Positions 24,478 through 37,316 of a DNA stretch of 64,000 nt are shown here, in pieces. The stretch spans positions 18,464-82,463 of the forward strand of contig JAUGWO010000201.1 in NCBI GenBank assembly GCA_049724395.1, given 5' to 3'. Origin of the DNA: Spongospora subterranea f. sp. subterranea. Lineage: Eukaryota; Endomyxa: Phytomyxea; Phytomyxea; Plasmodiophorida. A model generated the notes under the pieces. That model made no database searches and had not been told where the DNA came from. It was given only the letters and a program-made list of their open reading frames with translations. The position numbers were made by a program, and so were the translations under genes. How positions within the stretch are numbered: the stretch's first letter is position 1; every line of letters starts with the position of its first letter.

Positions 24478-25673
24478 TCAAAGGAATTCGATGCGACGGC
24501 AGATAATGTCGAGCTGTTGGTCAAGATCGACTTGCTCGCCAGCCCTGGTCGGACGGCTTGGCGCAACAGCCAAGACGATAGGTGAAAAAAAGTCACTGCA
24601 GAATTTTTCGTTCAAAAACGGATTCAATTCCGAATCCGGAAGGTGATCTATTACATAATTTAGTGGATGTGTACCTTGAGTAGCACAAAAGTTCATACCT
24701 TCGGATGATGGATCAGGAACTGTTCGTGTAGGTGATAATGTGGCCTCATTATGAGGTTCCGGACTGAGGAATATCAATTTCCCACCGAAGAAAGAGGAAG
24801 ATGTCGTTGACCCTAAACCAAACCAAAATTGTGAAATCGTTTCACAATCATAAACAAAACAGAGACTTCGTGAAATAAACAATTTTGCAAAATGTAAATA
24901 AAACACTTCTACTATATAGTGGTATGGAACAGTCGGCAGCTGGGAAACATGACATAGCTGCATACTTGGCGAACTTTGGGCATCTGAAACTCGTGCAGGA
25001 GTTAGAAGCCAGGAGGACGACCTAGAATCCGGCGTATCGGGAATCCTGTTAATGGTCGGCGGCGATATATCATGGGACAATAATCGCTTGAACGTTACGG
25101 CCACGACAGGATCTGGAAGATCATACAATGGTTTATGACAACGACCTGATCGAAACGATGCCTACAGAAACCGAAAATACAAATCATTGGCAAAAAATAA
25201 CAGGCAGAATTTTTGATCAAAAAAGGTTCGCCGATAGACTAACCGCAACATTTTTATAGTGTAAACAGTGATATTGATTCAAAGCTTCTTGCCTAAATCC
25301 AGCCAACGCAACCAAATTCACAGGAAAAAAACGAGGAATGCGATGTGAAAGCAAGAAAAAATGGAGCAAATGGCGAGATAATCAACAATGTGAATGTGGG
25401 AAAACAAATATATAGTAAGAAAATAGAAGAGTCATCGAAAAATTGTGACGGAAATCGCTGCACCTGAAATAAATGGCCAACGAACGCATCGGAATCGGGA
25501 CAGTCCGAACCTGGTGGAATATTCCCGAATACGGCTACGGTTCGATGAAGTGTAGATAATGGTTCGCTAACGATCAAACGACACCAATATCGTTTCAGGG
25601 CCGATCGATTGCAGCATCCACAGTGGGCACAAACGCGACGCCCAGCGTTTTGATCGCCTAGCTTCCGCCAGCA
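24478..25673 (-). CDS. Cys-rich protein, possible half GATA-type zinc finger; 5' end unresolved
   Basis: On the minus strand three exons join in frame: 25464-25673, 24966-25161 and 24478-24812 (introns 302 and 153 nt, both GT-AG). The first begins CWRKLGDQNAGRRVCAHCG and continues to a further Cys. W-R, a spacer, then C-x-x-C-G resembles the second half of a GATA-type zinc finger. If so, the first C-x-x-C would lie in an upstream exon that I could not place. A possible first exon begins at ATG 26024 (MSGETGQPRGEK), but its link is not shown. The rest of the protein is serine- and proline-rich with no domain. GATA proteins are DNA-binding regulators; the assignment here is tentative. The plus strand opposite looks faintly Sfi1-like but gives no long frame. 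Confidence 0.45.
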
Positions 25674-25699
25674 CTGCCCGAAGAATCCAATGGAATCGT

Positions 25700-26309
25700 T
25701 GCATTATTTTTCAGTATTGGAGTTCACCTGGATGCACGCCAAGTATAGAACAGGATCAACCAATACGCGAGATACCGTCACCGTAGATGAAAACATCACT
25801 ATTGATCGATATCGAACGTTCAATTACATATTGTGCGCAGTGCTGTTCAGCGATACGTTGTCAACATTATGCGCAGGTGCTGCTCAACGTGGTTGACTCG
25901 TGGTTGAGTGACACGCACATAAACCACAGTACAGTTCATCAGTACAGGTCAGCATTATGCGCAATGTTCGTTCTTACCGCAATAGTGTCTTCTCTCCCCG
26001 CGGTTGTCCAGTCTCTCCACTCATGAACCTGTGAGTGACTGTATAAGGTGGGAGGAAGTCTGCCAATCTACCCATCCCAACAACGATGATGATATCCCGG
26101 CGAGAGTTACAGCAATGAATCTAAATTATAACGCATAATTCAACCCATCACCAATGAGATTGGCTCTCACTTCTCTACATTTGATTTCGTGTTGGATCTC
26201 TCAAAGGAATTTACGCGTTCTGTAGAATTTTGTCGAATTGATCAACTGAATTGAATACATCGCATGCCTTTATTCCAGAACAATAGATTCAAGACGCACA
26301 CGGGGCTCG
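25700..26309. other. intergenic, may hold missing 5' exons of the minus-strand gene
   Basis: A minus-strand ATG at 26024 followed by a GTAAGA donor is the only exon-like element I can point to. No independent gene is supported. Confidence 0.35.
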
Positions 26310-27640
26310 TAAAGGACTAAACCCCCACGCGATGATTGTCGCCTGGAACAGCACTAGCCTTGACGCACGCCGAACATTTGTGTTTCTTAGGCCAAATTAA
26401 CGATAATCTGTTGTAGATCAACCACTTGAATACGGCAACATGGTTTTCGTTTGCTGTTCTCTTATATGAGCCAACACAGTACCTGTTAATATGATCCGAA
26501 CCACTGCCTCCTTTCATAGGGGGAAGTACTGGAACAGATAGAAACGCCTTTGATTACAGACTTGCCCAGGCAATCAACATCGGTAAACGGCATTTATTGC
26601 GGTGGTGTTATGGGGACCATCAACCATGGTGAAGTCGCCATAAACTGTGGCGTATTGCGACATTTGGACAGTCTGGTCCATAGGTAAACAAAGAAATAAC
26701 GAAACACTGATGATTGACACCTGCACGTAAACAGTTGACAGACGCTGCGGCATGTCTAGAGCATATTTAAAAACACCTCCAGCAGCGCGAAGATCATAGC
26801 CCGCTTGGTCATACAATCCGGATCTTTGCCGAAATGCAATTCTTTTCTGCGTCGGATTGACCTGGACAAGAGGCCAGTCGAATACGTTTAACAGGATTTG
26901 ATCCCTCCATAATTCCCTAATCTGATTGGAAGGACTCTCAGTAATCTTATTTACTGTAGACCTGCAACAGCGAATACCTTAGACAACGGTAAATTGTAGC
27001 GAGCAAAACTATGAATTAATTCACGCTCGCTTGCATTCAAATTCACGTCAAGAGTTACTTGTTTCAGTCCACCGACGGGAGTTATATTACAATTATCAAT
27101 CTCATGATTGTGGTCTTGGAAGCTGCTGCTGATAATGTATTTTGAAGAGAGTCTATCAAAGGTAAAACTCATTGACCAAGTACAAGTTGACTTTATCCCT
27201 CTTCTTTCCGTTTTGACAACGGGGTCCTCGAATGTGGAATAAAGATTTCCTCGCTGCCAGGCTCTAACGCCCGGGCCATGGATCGGATGGGGATTATCCT
27301 TGGTGAAAAAATGTGGGTTTACGCCAACCCGGAATCCGATGGAACGCGAGAGTTCCTTCACGGTAGACAGCATTACTTCAAATGTGGCAAAGCGCGAACC
27401 GACCGGGATGCATTTATTCGAAGCTATGGTTTGGGATGGACACTTAACAGCTTCTTCAACAGGATCGACACACCCGATTTCAACAAGTTAATACGAGGGA
27501 TCGTCACCAGCCTCAACACGATTGTCAGGATTTACATCTTGGTCAAGAAAAGTTGGAGTTGAAACAGTGCCATCAACACGAAGCGTCTCCGACAATCGTC
27601 GACAAATCGAAGATAACCACATTATGCAGTGTCCCTCGTA
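26310..27640 (-). mobile_element. MULE (Mutator-like) transposase remnant with FAR1-type DNA-binding domain
   Basis: The minus-strand frame 26951-27373 carries a FAR1/WRKY-GCM1-type zinc domain: GIKSTCTWSMSF, then SFQDHNHEI, matching the C ... H-N-H pattern. A helix LNASERELIHSFARYNLP follows, as in MULE transposases. A second frame at 26574-26816 has YGDFTMVDGPHNTT, resembling the first catalytic-Asp block of the MULE core. The frames are disconnected by stops and shifts, no terminal inverted repeats were seen, and the SWIM domain is not recognisable. It is a decayed DNA transposon, not an active gene. Confidence 0.6.
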
Positions 27641-27993
27641 CACAAGATATGACACATGTCACATTATACAGTCACTCACTAATTATCACTACCGTAATTT
27701 CTGACTGTACATAAGGTTTATGAGGGAGACACTGGAATCTCTCACCGCGGGGCGAGAAGACACTACACCCTTCATCGTAATTAGTGTGTACCAACGTGAA
27801 TGTATGAAAAGGGTTCAGCCAGGGGAATTATTTGAAACCGATTTCACCGTGAAGTTTTTTCAAACTTTTCTTCAGGTCAAAAATCAGTTTTCAATTAAAC
27901 TCCGTCACGGACTCCGGATTTGGGTAAATTCCCTGGTGAGGTGACTGCATCACCCAGACAAAGTGCTGACTCTGGTCAGACCAAGGACCAGCG
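27641..27993. other. UTP13 upstream region
   Basis: One short frame (27720-27944) has no recognisable features. Otherwise this is the promoter region of the UTP13 gene; no TATA box stands out. Confidence 0.4.
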
Positions 27994-30604
27994 ATGGCTC
28001 CCCTGAGTTTATCCAAGAGCTGGCGCGTGGTGAATACCCATTCCGATAGCTATACAGGTGGCCGCGTTCGTCTGTCACATTGCCAGACCTATCTGGGCAC
28101 ATGGTGCAACGAATCCGTCAAACTGTTGTCGATCGGTAATGGCCAGGTCCAGAGAACCTTCTCGGACGAACACGATGGGTTCATCGCGTTCGATCTGCAT
28201 CCGTGCTGCGGTGAGCTGGCCACTGTCCAGCGCAGCGGAATGATTCGAATCTGGTCAACGGAAACCGGGGCCCGAATTCGGGAATGGAAAGGACATAAAC
28301 TGCCGGTGACGACGATTGTTTACAATGGCAGCGGAAACCTGCTCGCCACAGGTGCCGTCGATCGCTGCGTCAAGGTCTGGAATGCCGTCAAAGGGTTCGC
28401 CACCCACAGCTTCTCCGAACATCACGATATGGTGACGTGTTTGTCGTTCCATCCCACCGCCCTGATGGTGTTCTCCGGTTCACGGGACGGCAGTATCAAC
28501 GCCTACAATCTCACCACCAACTGCACTACCCCATTGTCGAACCACATGTCGGCCATTACCGATATGACCATTGAACCCCAGGGCAAATTCCTCATCTCTG
28601 TTGCAAGGGATCAGGTTGGCAAAATTTGTTTGTGTTCGTTGATAGTTTCCAAAACCGTTTAATTTATCTGGATTTTAGTTCTGCTTTCTTTGATTTTTTC
28701 TGTGCCCATTTTGTGCACATTTTTGTAGATGTTAACCAATTTGTCAGGTTATTAACGTCTGGTCGACGGAGTCACTGTCTCACATTCGCACGATGCTGGC
28801 AATGGAAGAACTGGAAGGTGTTGTGGTTCTATCCGATGAATCCCCTCTGCCATGTACCCGTCCTCCTTCCCCAGTCCTGTTAACGGTCGGCTCCTCGGGG
28901 GCTCCTCGTCTTTGGAGATTGGACACGCTTTTCTGCATTCACGAACAGAAACCTTTGGTTTCGACGCCTCTTACAGGAGCAATCGCCAGGTCCAAATTCG
29001 ACGACTGTCTCATCATCACCGGCGATCACAACATTCATCAGAAATCATTGGATACGTTCACCGACAAAAAGTGCATCATCGGATACAACGACGAAATCCT
29101 GGATATTTGTTGCTTCAAAGGCGAAGAGCGCGCCGCTATCGCAACCAACTCTGAACTCATCCGCATCATGGATTTGGATTCATTTCATGCACAGCTATTA
29201 GGCGGCCATACCGCTGTCGTATTGTCGCTCGATATCAGTCCTTGTGGAAAATTTCTCCTTTCGTCGTCCAAAGACAATACGCTCCGGGTCTGGTCGTTGG
29301 AGACGATGGAATGTATTACGACCGTTAGTGGCCATACCCATTCTGTCAATGCGTGTTCCTGGTCGCAGAAGTCGTCCGCGTTCTTCTGTTCGGTCAGCGA
29401 AGATCACACCCTGAAACAATGGGGTTTCGATGGGCAGAATGTTGCCACTCCGTCCACAGTTGTCGCCCATGATAAAGACATCAACGCTGTTGCCATCGCT
29501 CCTAATGACAAGATGATCGCCACGACTTCTCAAGACCGCACTGTCAAGATATGGTCAGCTGGCGGTTTGGAGCCATTGGCGACGCTTAAAGGACACAAGC
29601 GTGGCGTCTGGTGTGCAGCTTTCTCTCCCGTTGACAAGTGCTTGGCGACCGGGTCTGGCGATCGTATGATCAAGATCTGGTCATTGACGGATTTCTCGTG
29701 CGTCAAGACACTGGAAGGACACACGTCGTCGGTTTTGCGCCTCTCTTTTCTCACCAAAGGAATGCAGTTGATGTCGTCCGGCGCCGATGCCCTAGTCAAG
29801 CTGTGGACCCTGCACACCAACGAATGCGTGTCGACTTTTGAGGATGCGCACAACGACAAAATCTGGGCCATGGCTTTCACCAACACCAACGGCCGCCTGG
29901 TTACCGGTGGAGCAGATTCCGCCCTCCATGTCTGGCGCGATTTCACTCTCGAGGAGTCTGAGGCCAAAATTGCCCTTGATCATGAACGAGTTCACGTTGA
30001 ACAGCGGCTTCGCAATGCAATTCGTGGCAAAAAATTTGCCGAAGCTGCCGATCACGCATTGCGTATTGAGAGCCCTCGGCATCTGTACAATGTTTTCGTC
30101 GCAATCCAGGACGATCAGATCGCTACTGTTGTTGAGTCGTGGTCCGACGACGATCTGGGGAAGGTCATGGGCTGGATTCAAGATTGGAATACGGTTGCCA
30201 AGCGTTGCGCCATCGCCCACAAAATCTTGAGGGTGATTCTGGAGGGAATCGATCCCGAGAGATTGAGCAAACTCAAGAACATTTCCAGGGTGGCCGATGC
30301 GTTGACAGCGTATTCCCAAAGGCACTTCGAACGGATCGATCGCTTGATCCGGAAGACATTCCTGATTGACTACACCCTACATAATATTGGGCAGCTCGCT
30401 CCCATTCCCGAGAAACTTCTGGAAACCGAAACCGTTGATGACGAGGTGATACGGGGATCACATGATAACCATGAGAATCCAAGAAATATAGCCGACCTGG
30501 CCGCGCTTGGAAAGCGAAAATCTGTCCCTGAAGAGCTAACTAAAAGCCAAATTCGTCGGCGAAAGAAATTAAAAGCTCGTGCCACCGCCGCAACTTCCTC
30601 TTAA
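27994..30604 (+). CDS. UTP13: U3 snoRNP / SSU-processome WD40 protein Utp13 (TBL3)
   Basis: Two exons, 27994-28614 and 28748-30604 (intron 133 nt, phase 0), encode 825 aa, close to the 800-820 aa usual for yeast Utp13 and human TBL3. Tandem WD40 repeats form two propellers over residues ~30-660, with repeated GH...W-D/W-S ends. Characteristic stretches match TBL3 strongly, such as HDKDINAVAIAPNDK followed by SQDRTVKIW, and KCLATGSGDRMIKIW. The C-terminal Utp13 domain (about residues 660-770) has the ITSRHC-like segment and ERHFERIDRL. A basic tail (RRRKKLKARA) would suit a nucleolar protein. Utp13 belongs to the UTP-B complex that binds the 5' ETS of pre-rRNA during 18S maturation. An AATAAA overlaps the stop codon. 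Confidence 0.95.
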
Positions 30605-30609
30605 ATAAA
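30604..30609 (+). promoter_or_regulatory. polyadenylation signal AATAAA of UTP13
   Basis: AATAAA overlaps the last base of the UTP13 stop codon, which implies a very short 3' UTR. Confidence 0.45.
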
Positions 30610-30611
30610 GT

Positions 30612-31386
30612 CAAACGTTTTCAAACTCATGACTGATCGTGATGGCAACACTGCGTTGACATGGAAATGTGTGTTCTCTCAGGTCAATAGTACTATAACC
30701 TGGAGGTGCAGACAACAGTTCAGAGTCAACTGATTCAAAAGAACCTGAAATATCAACGGATGGGGTTTTATCCAACCATGATCAGGTGTTCTTCGCCGAG
30801 CACCTGATCATTATTCACACTAATAGAACGGAATGCTTAGGCAAAATTTTGCTAATGTACGGCGAAGTCGAGGAAACTTGGTGTGCAGCGAATGTCTAGG
30901 GTGCCCACGGCTAGCTGGCTAGAAATTTGTCCTTAGTTGCCGAATCTGACACTATCTTGATTTTACGTTTGATTGATAGGCAAGTACCGTACTGGGTTTT
31001 TTACTCATTCATCGAGCGGTTCCACGACCGGACCTTCATCATCATGGATATTGCCGCTTCGTCCTTCAGCCAGCCAGCCACCTGTCGGAAACCACGAAAT
31101 GACCGCCCAGCAGACCGCATTTAGCCGACCAGCTGCTGAATCCGGAAGACCGGTTAACACATTTCCGTCATGCCGCGTCCCTTGGGCAATTCATGACCGT
31201 ATCGCCAACCCAGTGTATCAGTTGAAGTCGTCAGTCAGTCAGTGAGACTGTCTATTCGTTACTCTCCCTCTGGCCCCCAATATAGATTGTGCCCATCTCT
31301 GTCTCATTATAATCAGTCAATGATCAACGATACCCTCCGTCAGTGTATTGTTCAGCGATCTGTTGATAATCGCGCTCATTTCGAAT
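30612..31386. other. intergenic between UTP13 and PARL
   Basis: No gene is supported. It contains a hairpin at 30778-30811, listed separately. Confidence 0.4.
30778..30811. other. 11-bp inverted repeat hairpin
   Basis: ATGATCAGGTG and its exact reverse complement flank a 12-nt spacer, 174 bp beyond the UTP13 stop. Its role is unknown; it may be a relic of a small transposon. Confidence 0.5.
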
Positions 31387-32348
31387 ATGTTCAGGTCTTT
31401 CGCGGGGCGTTCATCGCCTCTACAGCAGCTGTTGAGGCATCAGGCTGGCCAAGTCAGATTGTTCACAAAGCTGTGGCGGCGAGTCAAGTCGACGCTGCCA
31501 CAAGTCGGCGAACCCCGACCAGAGTTCATGGTTCTGGAAGGGCCGACCCAAAGGCAGAAGCTGGTGCTCTGGGGGATGATGGGAATCAATCTGTCAGTAT
31601 TCTTGAAGTGGAACAGTATCGACTCGATTGATCAAAAAAGGAAGATGGCAGATCACTGGACAACCAACGTTCGGAACACGTTAGAACGTCCATGGACTTT
31701 GGTAATATTCAACTGCTGCTAAATGACAAATAGTTCAAACAACTTTGTCCTAAAAATCTCACCATGTTTTTCTGTTTGATTTTTTTCTATGTGAACTTTC
31801 CTATCGACAATGCGCTCCCAGATTACGGCGGCTTTTTCGCATTCTGTTCCACTTCATTTTGCCTTTAATATGGTGGCATTCAATTCATTCGCACCAATTC
31901 TCGTATGAAAGGGATCACATCCAATGGTCACAAATTTCACATGTGGTTTAGATAGAATTATTGGCTGTTCGCCAATTCCTGTCGTTTTACCTTTCGGCAA
32001 GCGCAGTGGCCAGCTTATCGCATGCCGCATATTGTCTGGCTACACGTACTGACACCCCTGCGCTTGGCGCCAGCGGTGCTGTTAGTAGGTAAGGGACTTC
32101 GATGAGATTTGGTTGCCAAACATGATTCGTAATTCAGCATGATGGTCATGGTTGCCATATTGTTTCCTAGCGCCAAGTTTTTAATTTTCGGAATATTTCC
32201 ATGCCCTGCGATTGTTTGCGTCGCCGGGTTTGCCACTTATGAAATCTTCTACCTGGGCGACAATTCCGGAGTAGGTCGTGCAGCACATCTCGGCGGTCTG
32301 GCGTTTGGCGTTTTATATTACTTTCGGCGCATTCGCATTAGATTGTGA
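31387..32348 (+). CDS. PARL-type mitochondrial rhomboid protease
   Basis: Four exons, 31387-31701, 31822-31902, 31952-32088 and 32138-32348, give 247 aa. Introns are 120, 49 and 49 nt, all GT-AG. Residues 1-35 are basic with few acids (MFRSFAGRSSPLQQLLRHQA), as in a mitochondrial presequence. The rhomboid core shows HFAFNM (the H-x-x-x-N motif of TM2), LGASGA (the G-x-S-G catalytic serine in TM4) and AAHLGGLAFG (the catalytic histidine in TM6). All key residues are present, so an active intramembrane serine protease is expected. PARL relatives sit in the inner mitochondrial membrane and cleave membrane-anchored precursors. It is shorter than human PARL, mainly at the N terminus. The ATG at 31387 is preferred because it opens the targeting sequence. 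Confidence 0.88.
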
Positions 32349-33838
32349 GCACACCAATACAGACAAAGTTAATATATATAAAATTAAGGGCGTTGTTTCG
32401 ACTGTTTTGCTGCTCTATGATCAAGTACAATCATATTCATTATGGCTCGTCATTATGGCTCGTTGATTTCTTCTTTATAAAATTTGGTGGAGCATTGCTA
32501 TAAAGGTTGTTTGCAGTTGATACGATATACAGTTGGATTAGTAGACCTTCGAGGATACAGCCAGGTTGAGCTAAGCAGAACTAATTTGAATACAGATGTC
32601 GATGTATTGCAACTCGATCCAGTCTTTGGAGGTATATGTGTCCATTCGTCATCACGATGATGATGATTGAATGGGAGTGAATGTGGCGTGTAGGGAGTCT
32701 TTGTGTCTCTGGGACGCCATGAATGGGCGACAAACCATTAGTACATTACATAATCAGCCATGGTTGGCTTGTTCCGTTATACAAAACGAGCCGCGACTTT
32801 TGATTCAGAAGAGCGTTGTCAAAGTCATAAACTTTGTTAACGTTGTCATGAGCTTTTAGAGGAGAATAATGAATTTGATTCGTGAAAAGAGGATGGACAC
32901 GTTCACCAGCGAGGATCGCTCAAAACTGCACCATAGAGTCGAGGATTCCGTTCAACCAAACTTCAGTGGTGAAACCATGCACGGATTTGAAAATCAATTG
33001 ACGCTTTACTGAGTTGGCAACTTTTCCATCAACCGACTATAGATGTCATATTTTGCGACTTCCGATCGGTTGAAGTATATCCTACAGCATCGACAACGTC
33101 AGGATCCTGTTTCAAATTTGAAGCGGCGCTGCAGGCGAACCCAATTTTTTCACCATCGGTACGCGGCGATGGTGAGAACAATTGGAGCCTTCGCAGATAC
33201 TATTATTTGACACGACCACATGTTGTCATAACCCGCTGATGTTCGGCAGAAAAAAAACAGCGAGAAAAGTGTGTCTGTGGCAACAGTGATCGGCTCATCG
33301 CCGCTCATACCCGCATGGCGTTCCCGATGTGTCCATCACGTCGTGAGATGGATACCCAGCACTTGTAACAAATTAACCCAATGCTGACACAGCACATCAC
33401 ATAGTTTCTACTGAAGAGAATGTGATGCCGTCCAGAGCTGGAAACGACGCTTGAACAGGAACATGAATAATGTAGAAGCGGCGAATATTCAGTTTTATGA
33501 AATACTTTTACAGATGACCTCCAGTATGGATGCCTGCATATTTTTATGCCGAATCCAATGTATACAAGATTCTCCGATGATGCCTTAATCTCCGCTTCAC
33601 CAACTAAAATCAACCAGAACCGTGTTGTCATATTCCTCCCGCTCTCTATATCAGAAGTACACCTGAACGGCGGCGACCATTGGATCTCCCCTCCCCCTCG
33701 TCGTCCTCACCCAAACCCGATCCATCGGGCCGGCATCGGTTCAAGTCCGGCCAAGTTCGAACCGTTGTCGGGATCCAGAATGTCGCCGGCTACGCATCCT
33801 TGGATTCCGAGCATTCTTGTCCATTCATCTTCCCGTTA
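32349..33838. other. intergenic, possible eroded WD-like exons
   Basis: At about 32516-32860 on the plus strand, two frames could be exons of a decayed WD-type protein (SLCLWDAMNGR), but their phases do not fit each other. No gene is supported in 32870-33838. Confidence 0.35.
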
Positions 33839-35536
33839 ATGAAAGTGACGACGCGATGGCGAAAAGGTGCCGTGTTCTGTGCCTGGATGTTCCAGAAATT
33901 GTTGTCAATCGGGGTCGGTTTCTGGCGATTCAATGTCATCCCGTTAGTCAAGGCGCCGACGTATTTCTGGATCATTGCAGTCCTAATTCCAGATATCGAC
34001 CCCGGCGCCTGTGTTCGCGTCGGGTTCGTCGTACGACGCCTGGTCCTGCGAAAATATATGGCCACATCGCCTTCGTCGGTGTATTCTTCGGACGAGGACG
34101 AGTGGGAGCGGGATCATGCTGCGACGTACCGATCGACGAAGCCCGTTAAGACCTTCTCCCAAATACTGGCACATGACGCCCTGCTGATCACACGATTGAC
34201 CGTGATCTTGCTGAAATTATTCGGTTTCGGATGGAAGTGTTAGTCCTTTACGATCGGTATTCTCAAACAAAATCGACTGACTCGTTGTAATTGCCAAGGG
34301 ATAACATCGGTGATTAGGCTTTTCTGCTTCATAATCCTATTGCTGCCGGCGTTCTTGGCTTTGTATATCCGGTATTTATTGTCAGATCGGATACGACGCG
34401 CCATTCGGTATGCGAGCAAAGGAAGAAGCTTTCTGGATATATACATACCACACGATTCCAATGTCAAACCCGACTCCGGATGGCCTGTTGTTGTTTTCTT
34501 TCCCGGTATATATTTTCGTTTTCCGTGCAGCTTGTTTCCAGAGGTAAATGGCAGCCCTTAGGTGGAGCTTGGATAATTGGACATCGCGCTTGGCCAACAT
34601 TGATGGGATGGAGGATGGCTCAAAAGGGCATCATATTCGTGGCAGTCGACTACAGGAATTTCCCGCAAGGTTTGGCAATCTGCTCGAATCGCCGAATGTG
34701 AGACTGAGGTCAATTTCGTCAGGAGAAATTATCGATATGCTTGTCGACGCCAATAATGCTATATCGTATGTGTTCGATCACATTCATGAATACGGTGGCG
34801 ATGTTCGGAACGTAACATTGGCGGGACAGGTACATCAATACGACTGCAAAGAAAACGACAGGTTAACCAACTGTCGACAGTCAGCTGGAGCTCATCTGTC
34901 CTCATTATGTCTACTGCGACAATCTCAATGGGAGCGCGTTGAGTCGCGAGTAGCTTGGAAAACCTCGTGTTTGAGAAGGTTCATTGGTAAGAGCGTATGC
35001 TGGATCCAGACGCGATCTAACACCCCAGGAACTCTGAAGGTGTTTCCGGGCCGTACAATTTAGAAGCAGTTTGTCAACACCTTCACGGAAGAGGTCTCTA
35101 CCGGGATGTCTTGCGAAAGATTATGGGTCATAATCTTTCCTTGTTTTCTCCGGCGTGCACGCTGATGCGAAAAGATAATGTACCACTGGGTCCGATTCCT
35201 GACGTCTTTCTTTTTCATGGTCAGTCCCGGAGCGTAATGACGTTTTCAGTTCAAATTTGATGAGATGTAGGTGATGCTGATAGGACGGTCCCATACGAAT
35301 CCAGTATCGAATTTGGCAACGCGCTGCGCAGCGTGGGAGTCAACACACGTATACGAATATACGAAGGCAAGACTCACACGGATATGATTTTGGAGGATTC
35401 CATGGCCGGATTCGATCCTTTCCTCGACGAGTTCATAGCTATCGTGAAGGAAGAACCCTTCCACTCGGCGCAAAGGCATTGGTCCCTGTGCAGCGCCATT
35501 CAGATCAAGCTAGCTCGTTTCGTAAATCCATTTTAG
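33839..35536 (+). CDS. isoprenylcysteine alpha-carbonyl methylesterase (ICME/ICMEL)
   Basis: Seven exons, 33839-34236, 34318-34505, 34562-34669, 34723-34829, 34881-34986, 35040-35219 and 35271-35536, join in frame to 450 aa (introns 51-81 nt). The N-terminal ~150 residues contain hydrophobic membrane segments, including [17 protein letters not shown]. The alpha/beta hydrolase part has the oxyanion-hole block [11 protein letters not shown], then VDYRNFPQG, the nucleophile elbow GQSAGAH (Ser), GDADRTVP (Asp) and the catalytic His in KTHTDM. These blocks are those of plant ICME and ICMEL, which remove the methyl ester from prenylated proteins at the ER and Golgi. All three catalytic residues are present. 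A polyadenylation signal lies 18 nt after the stop. ATG 33839 is the first in-frame ATG. Confidence 0.88.
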
Positions 35537-35553
35537 TACAGTTGCTTAACTAT

Positions 35554-35559
35554 AATAAA
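35554..35559 (+). promoter_or_regulatory. polyadenylation signal AATAAA of the ICME gene
   Basis: AATAAA begins 18 nt after the TAG stop at 35534-35536. Confidence 0.4.
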
Positions 35560-35863
35560 TGATATCTATGTATTGACTGGAATTGTCGTTCGCAGCAATA
35601 GTTTAGCGCCAACCCGAATGATAAATTGGTCAAGGCGAGGTGGTGTTTGCCTTCGTAATTTGGGCCAAACAGTCAATTTTCAGACCGAGTTGGAAATCGT
35701 TCCACTAAGACGAGAGTTAACTGAAGTTTGAACAATACCACATTTCAGCTTACACTGAGCCCAAAGACAGAAGGAGTATATAATTCGACTTGCACGAGGC
35801 GGCCTTGGAACAAGGCGTTGATTGCAGAAGGAGGATGGCCATCTATATATTGAAGTTTAAGTG
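35560..35863. other. intergenic, 3' flank of ICME gene and edge of retroelement fossil
   Basis: I see no gene here. It may contain part of the adjoining fossil, but no LTR could be delimited. Confidence 0.35.
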
Positions 35864-37316
35864 TTAACGGCAAATCAAGAAAACAGTCAATATCAAACCA
35901 TTTTCAAGTAGGTTGAAAATTCGCTCAATGAAGCGTTTTAGGCTGGCATCCGAAGGTAAAACAAATTTTTTAGAAAGACGGGAGTATTCAGCATTTGGAT
36001 GCCAGTCAGGTACCGTCTGAAGCAAGTGAATTACTCGTTCTTTTGGGAGGCGCCGACCACCTTGCTGATATGGATCACAGGCACCAAAATTGACCTGTGG
36101 CATCAGTGATAGGTTCCGGCATTGCCCTATCCTGCGATTCAGGAACCGAAGCCCCATCGACATCGTTGAGATGATGTCGATTGAGTAATAAAGGATACTT
36201 CCAGTTGACAGCGGGCAGCCTATAGTTCTGACACTTGTACTGGACTGGTCACCAGTGTACAAACATCCGACAGAGTTGTCGGTGTCTACAAGAGTAGGGT
36301 TTTCCAGTCCGCCGGTGTTGACAGTGTTCATCAGGGGCCCCGGTTCACATTTGCCCCGAGTCTCGAAGTTACTGTATGACGGGAGATGATGATTGACCGA
36401 CCCCCACGCCAACAGTGAGCTCGCGCACGGCCACCACACACTGGCAGCCGAACGCCCCGCGGTCGTTGACTCGGAATATATGTCGAAATTTATCAATGTA
36501 CTCTAGAAGAGTTGCAATAAATTCGGGAGGAGCAATGCGTGCAGCTTCCGCTACACGTAGATCAAGAGCTTGGTTGACCTCCTCTTGATTTAACAAAGAG
36601 ATACTGCTGTCATCGACATCATCGAATTCGAAATATTCCGACGATATAGAAGAATCCGTGGTATCAGTGACCTGATAACTTGTCTTTCCCAGCTCGCAGA
36701 GTTGCTGTTCAACATCAATTCCCACACATAAAAGTAACGGACGACCTAAAAGTACTTCAGGAATATCACAATTGAGAACATGAATCCAATGGTTGCGGAC
36801 AGTGACAGGACCGGCAACAGTGTGGATCACGATGTCAACCAGGATAAGAAATAATGATTCTTTGATGGCTCCGTCCGCGATGTTGAATCGTACATGCTCC
36901 TCACGAATTCGAGGGTTACCATCACGTAAGTGATTCCATGTATTAACGCCAATGACGGTATGATCAGCACCGTCATCAATGGCTGTGGAAGGTCTGTATG
37001 ATGGAGTACCTGCAATAATCTCAACGGACTCAATAACCTTGCTGGTGGCATTGTTGTTAAGAACAATGGGCTCATCCGAATTCTTGATGTGATTAGCAGA
37101 CGGATTACGAGAAATTAACCATAAATCATCAGTAGACACAGGCTCTTGTTGTTCGTTCGAAGAGTGAAAACGGTTCAGGTTACGCAGAACACTTCTGATA
37201 TCAGCTGGATCGGGACAATTATAATTACCGGTAATAATAGAATCGTTCAGGTAGGGATTGTCTTCTGAGAAAGTTACGCGATTAATTTTTGGCCGGAATT
37301 TAATTAACATTAGCAC
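35864..37316 (-). mobile_element. Ty3/gypsy-type fossil with retropepsin-like region
   Basis: The minus strand reads through a retropepsin-like domain: an active-site block IDDGADHTVIG, followed about 80 residues later by EVLLGRPLLL, the I-L-G-x-D/R-x-L-type flap end of gypsy proteases. The next stretch would correspond to the linker ahead of reverse transcriptase. The element is fragmentary, with at least one break, and no LTRs were identified. It is an old copy, not functional. Confidence 0.5.

Noticed and set aside
25600-25720. Sfi1-like tryptophan motif on the plus strand
   Set aside because: Only one or two units in a short frame; the minus strand gives a better exon chain.
29198-30325. 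Minus-strand frames of 111-177 codons within UTP13
   Set aside because: The plus strand encodes an unmistakable WD40 protein over the same bases.
32516-32860. Possible WD-like exons
   Set aside because: The two frames do not join in phase at any plausible splice pair and the similarity is only a few residues.
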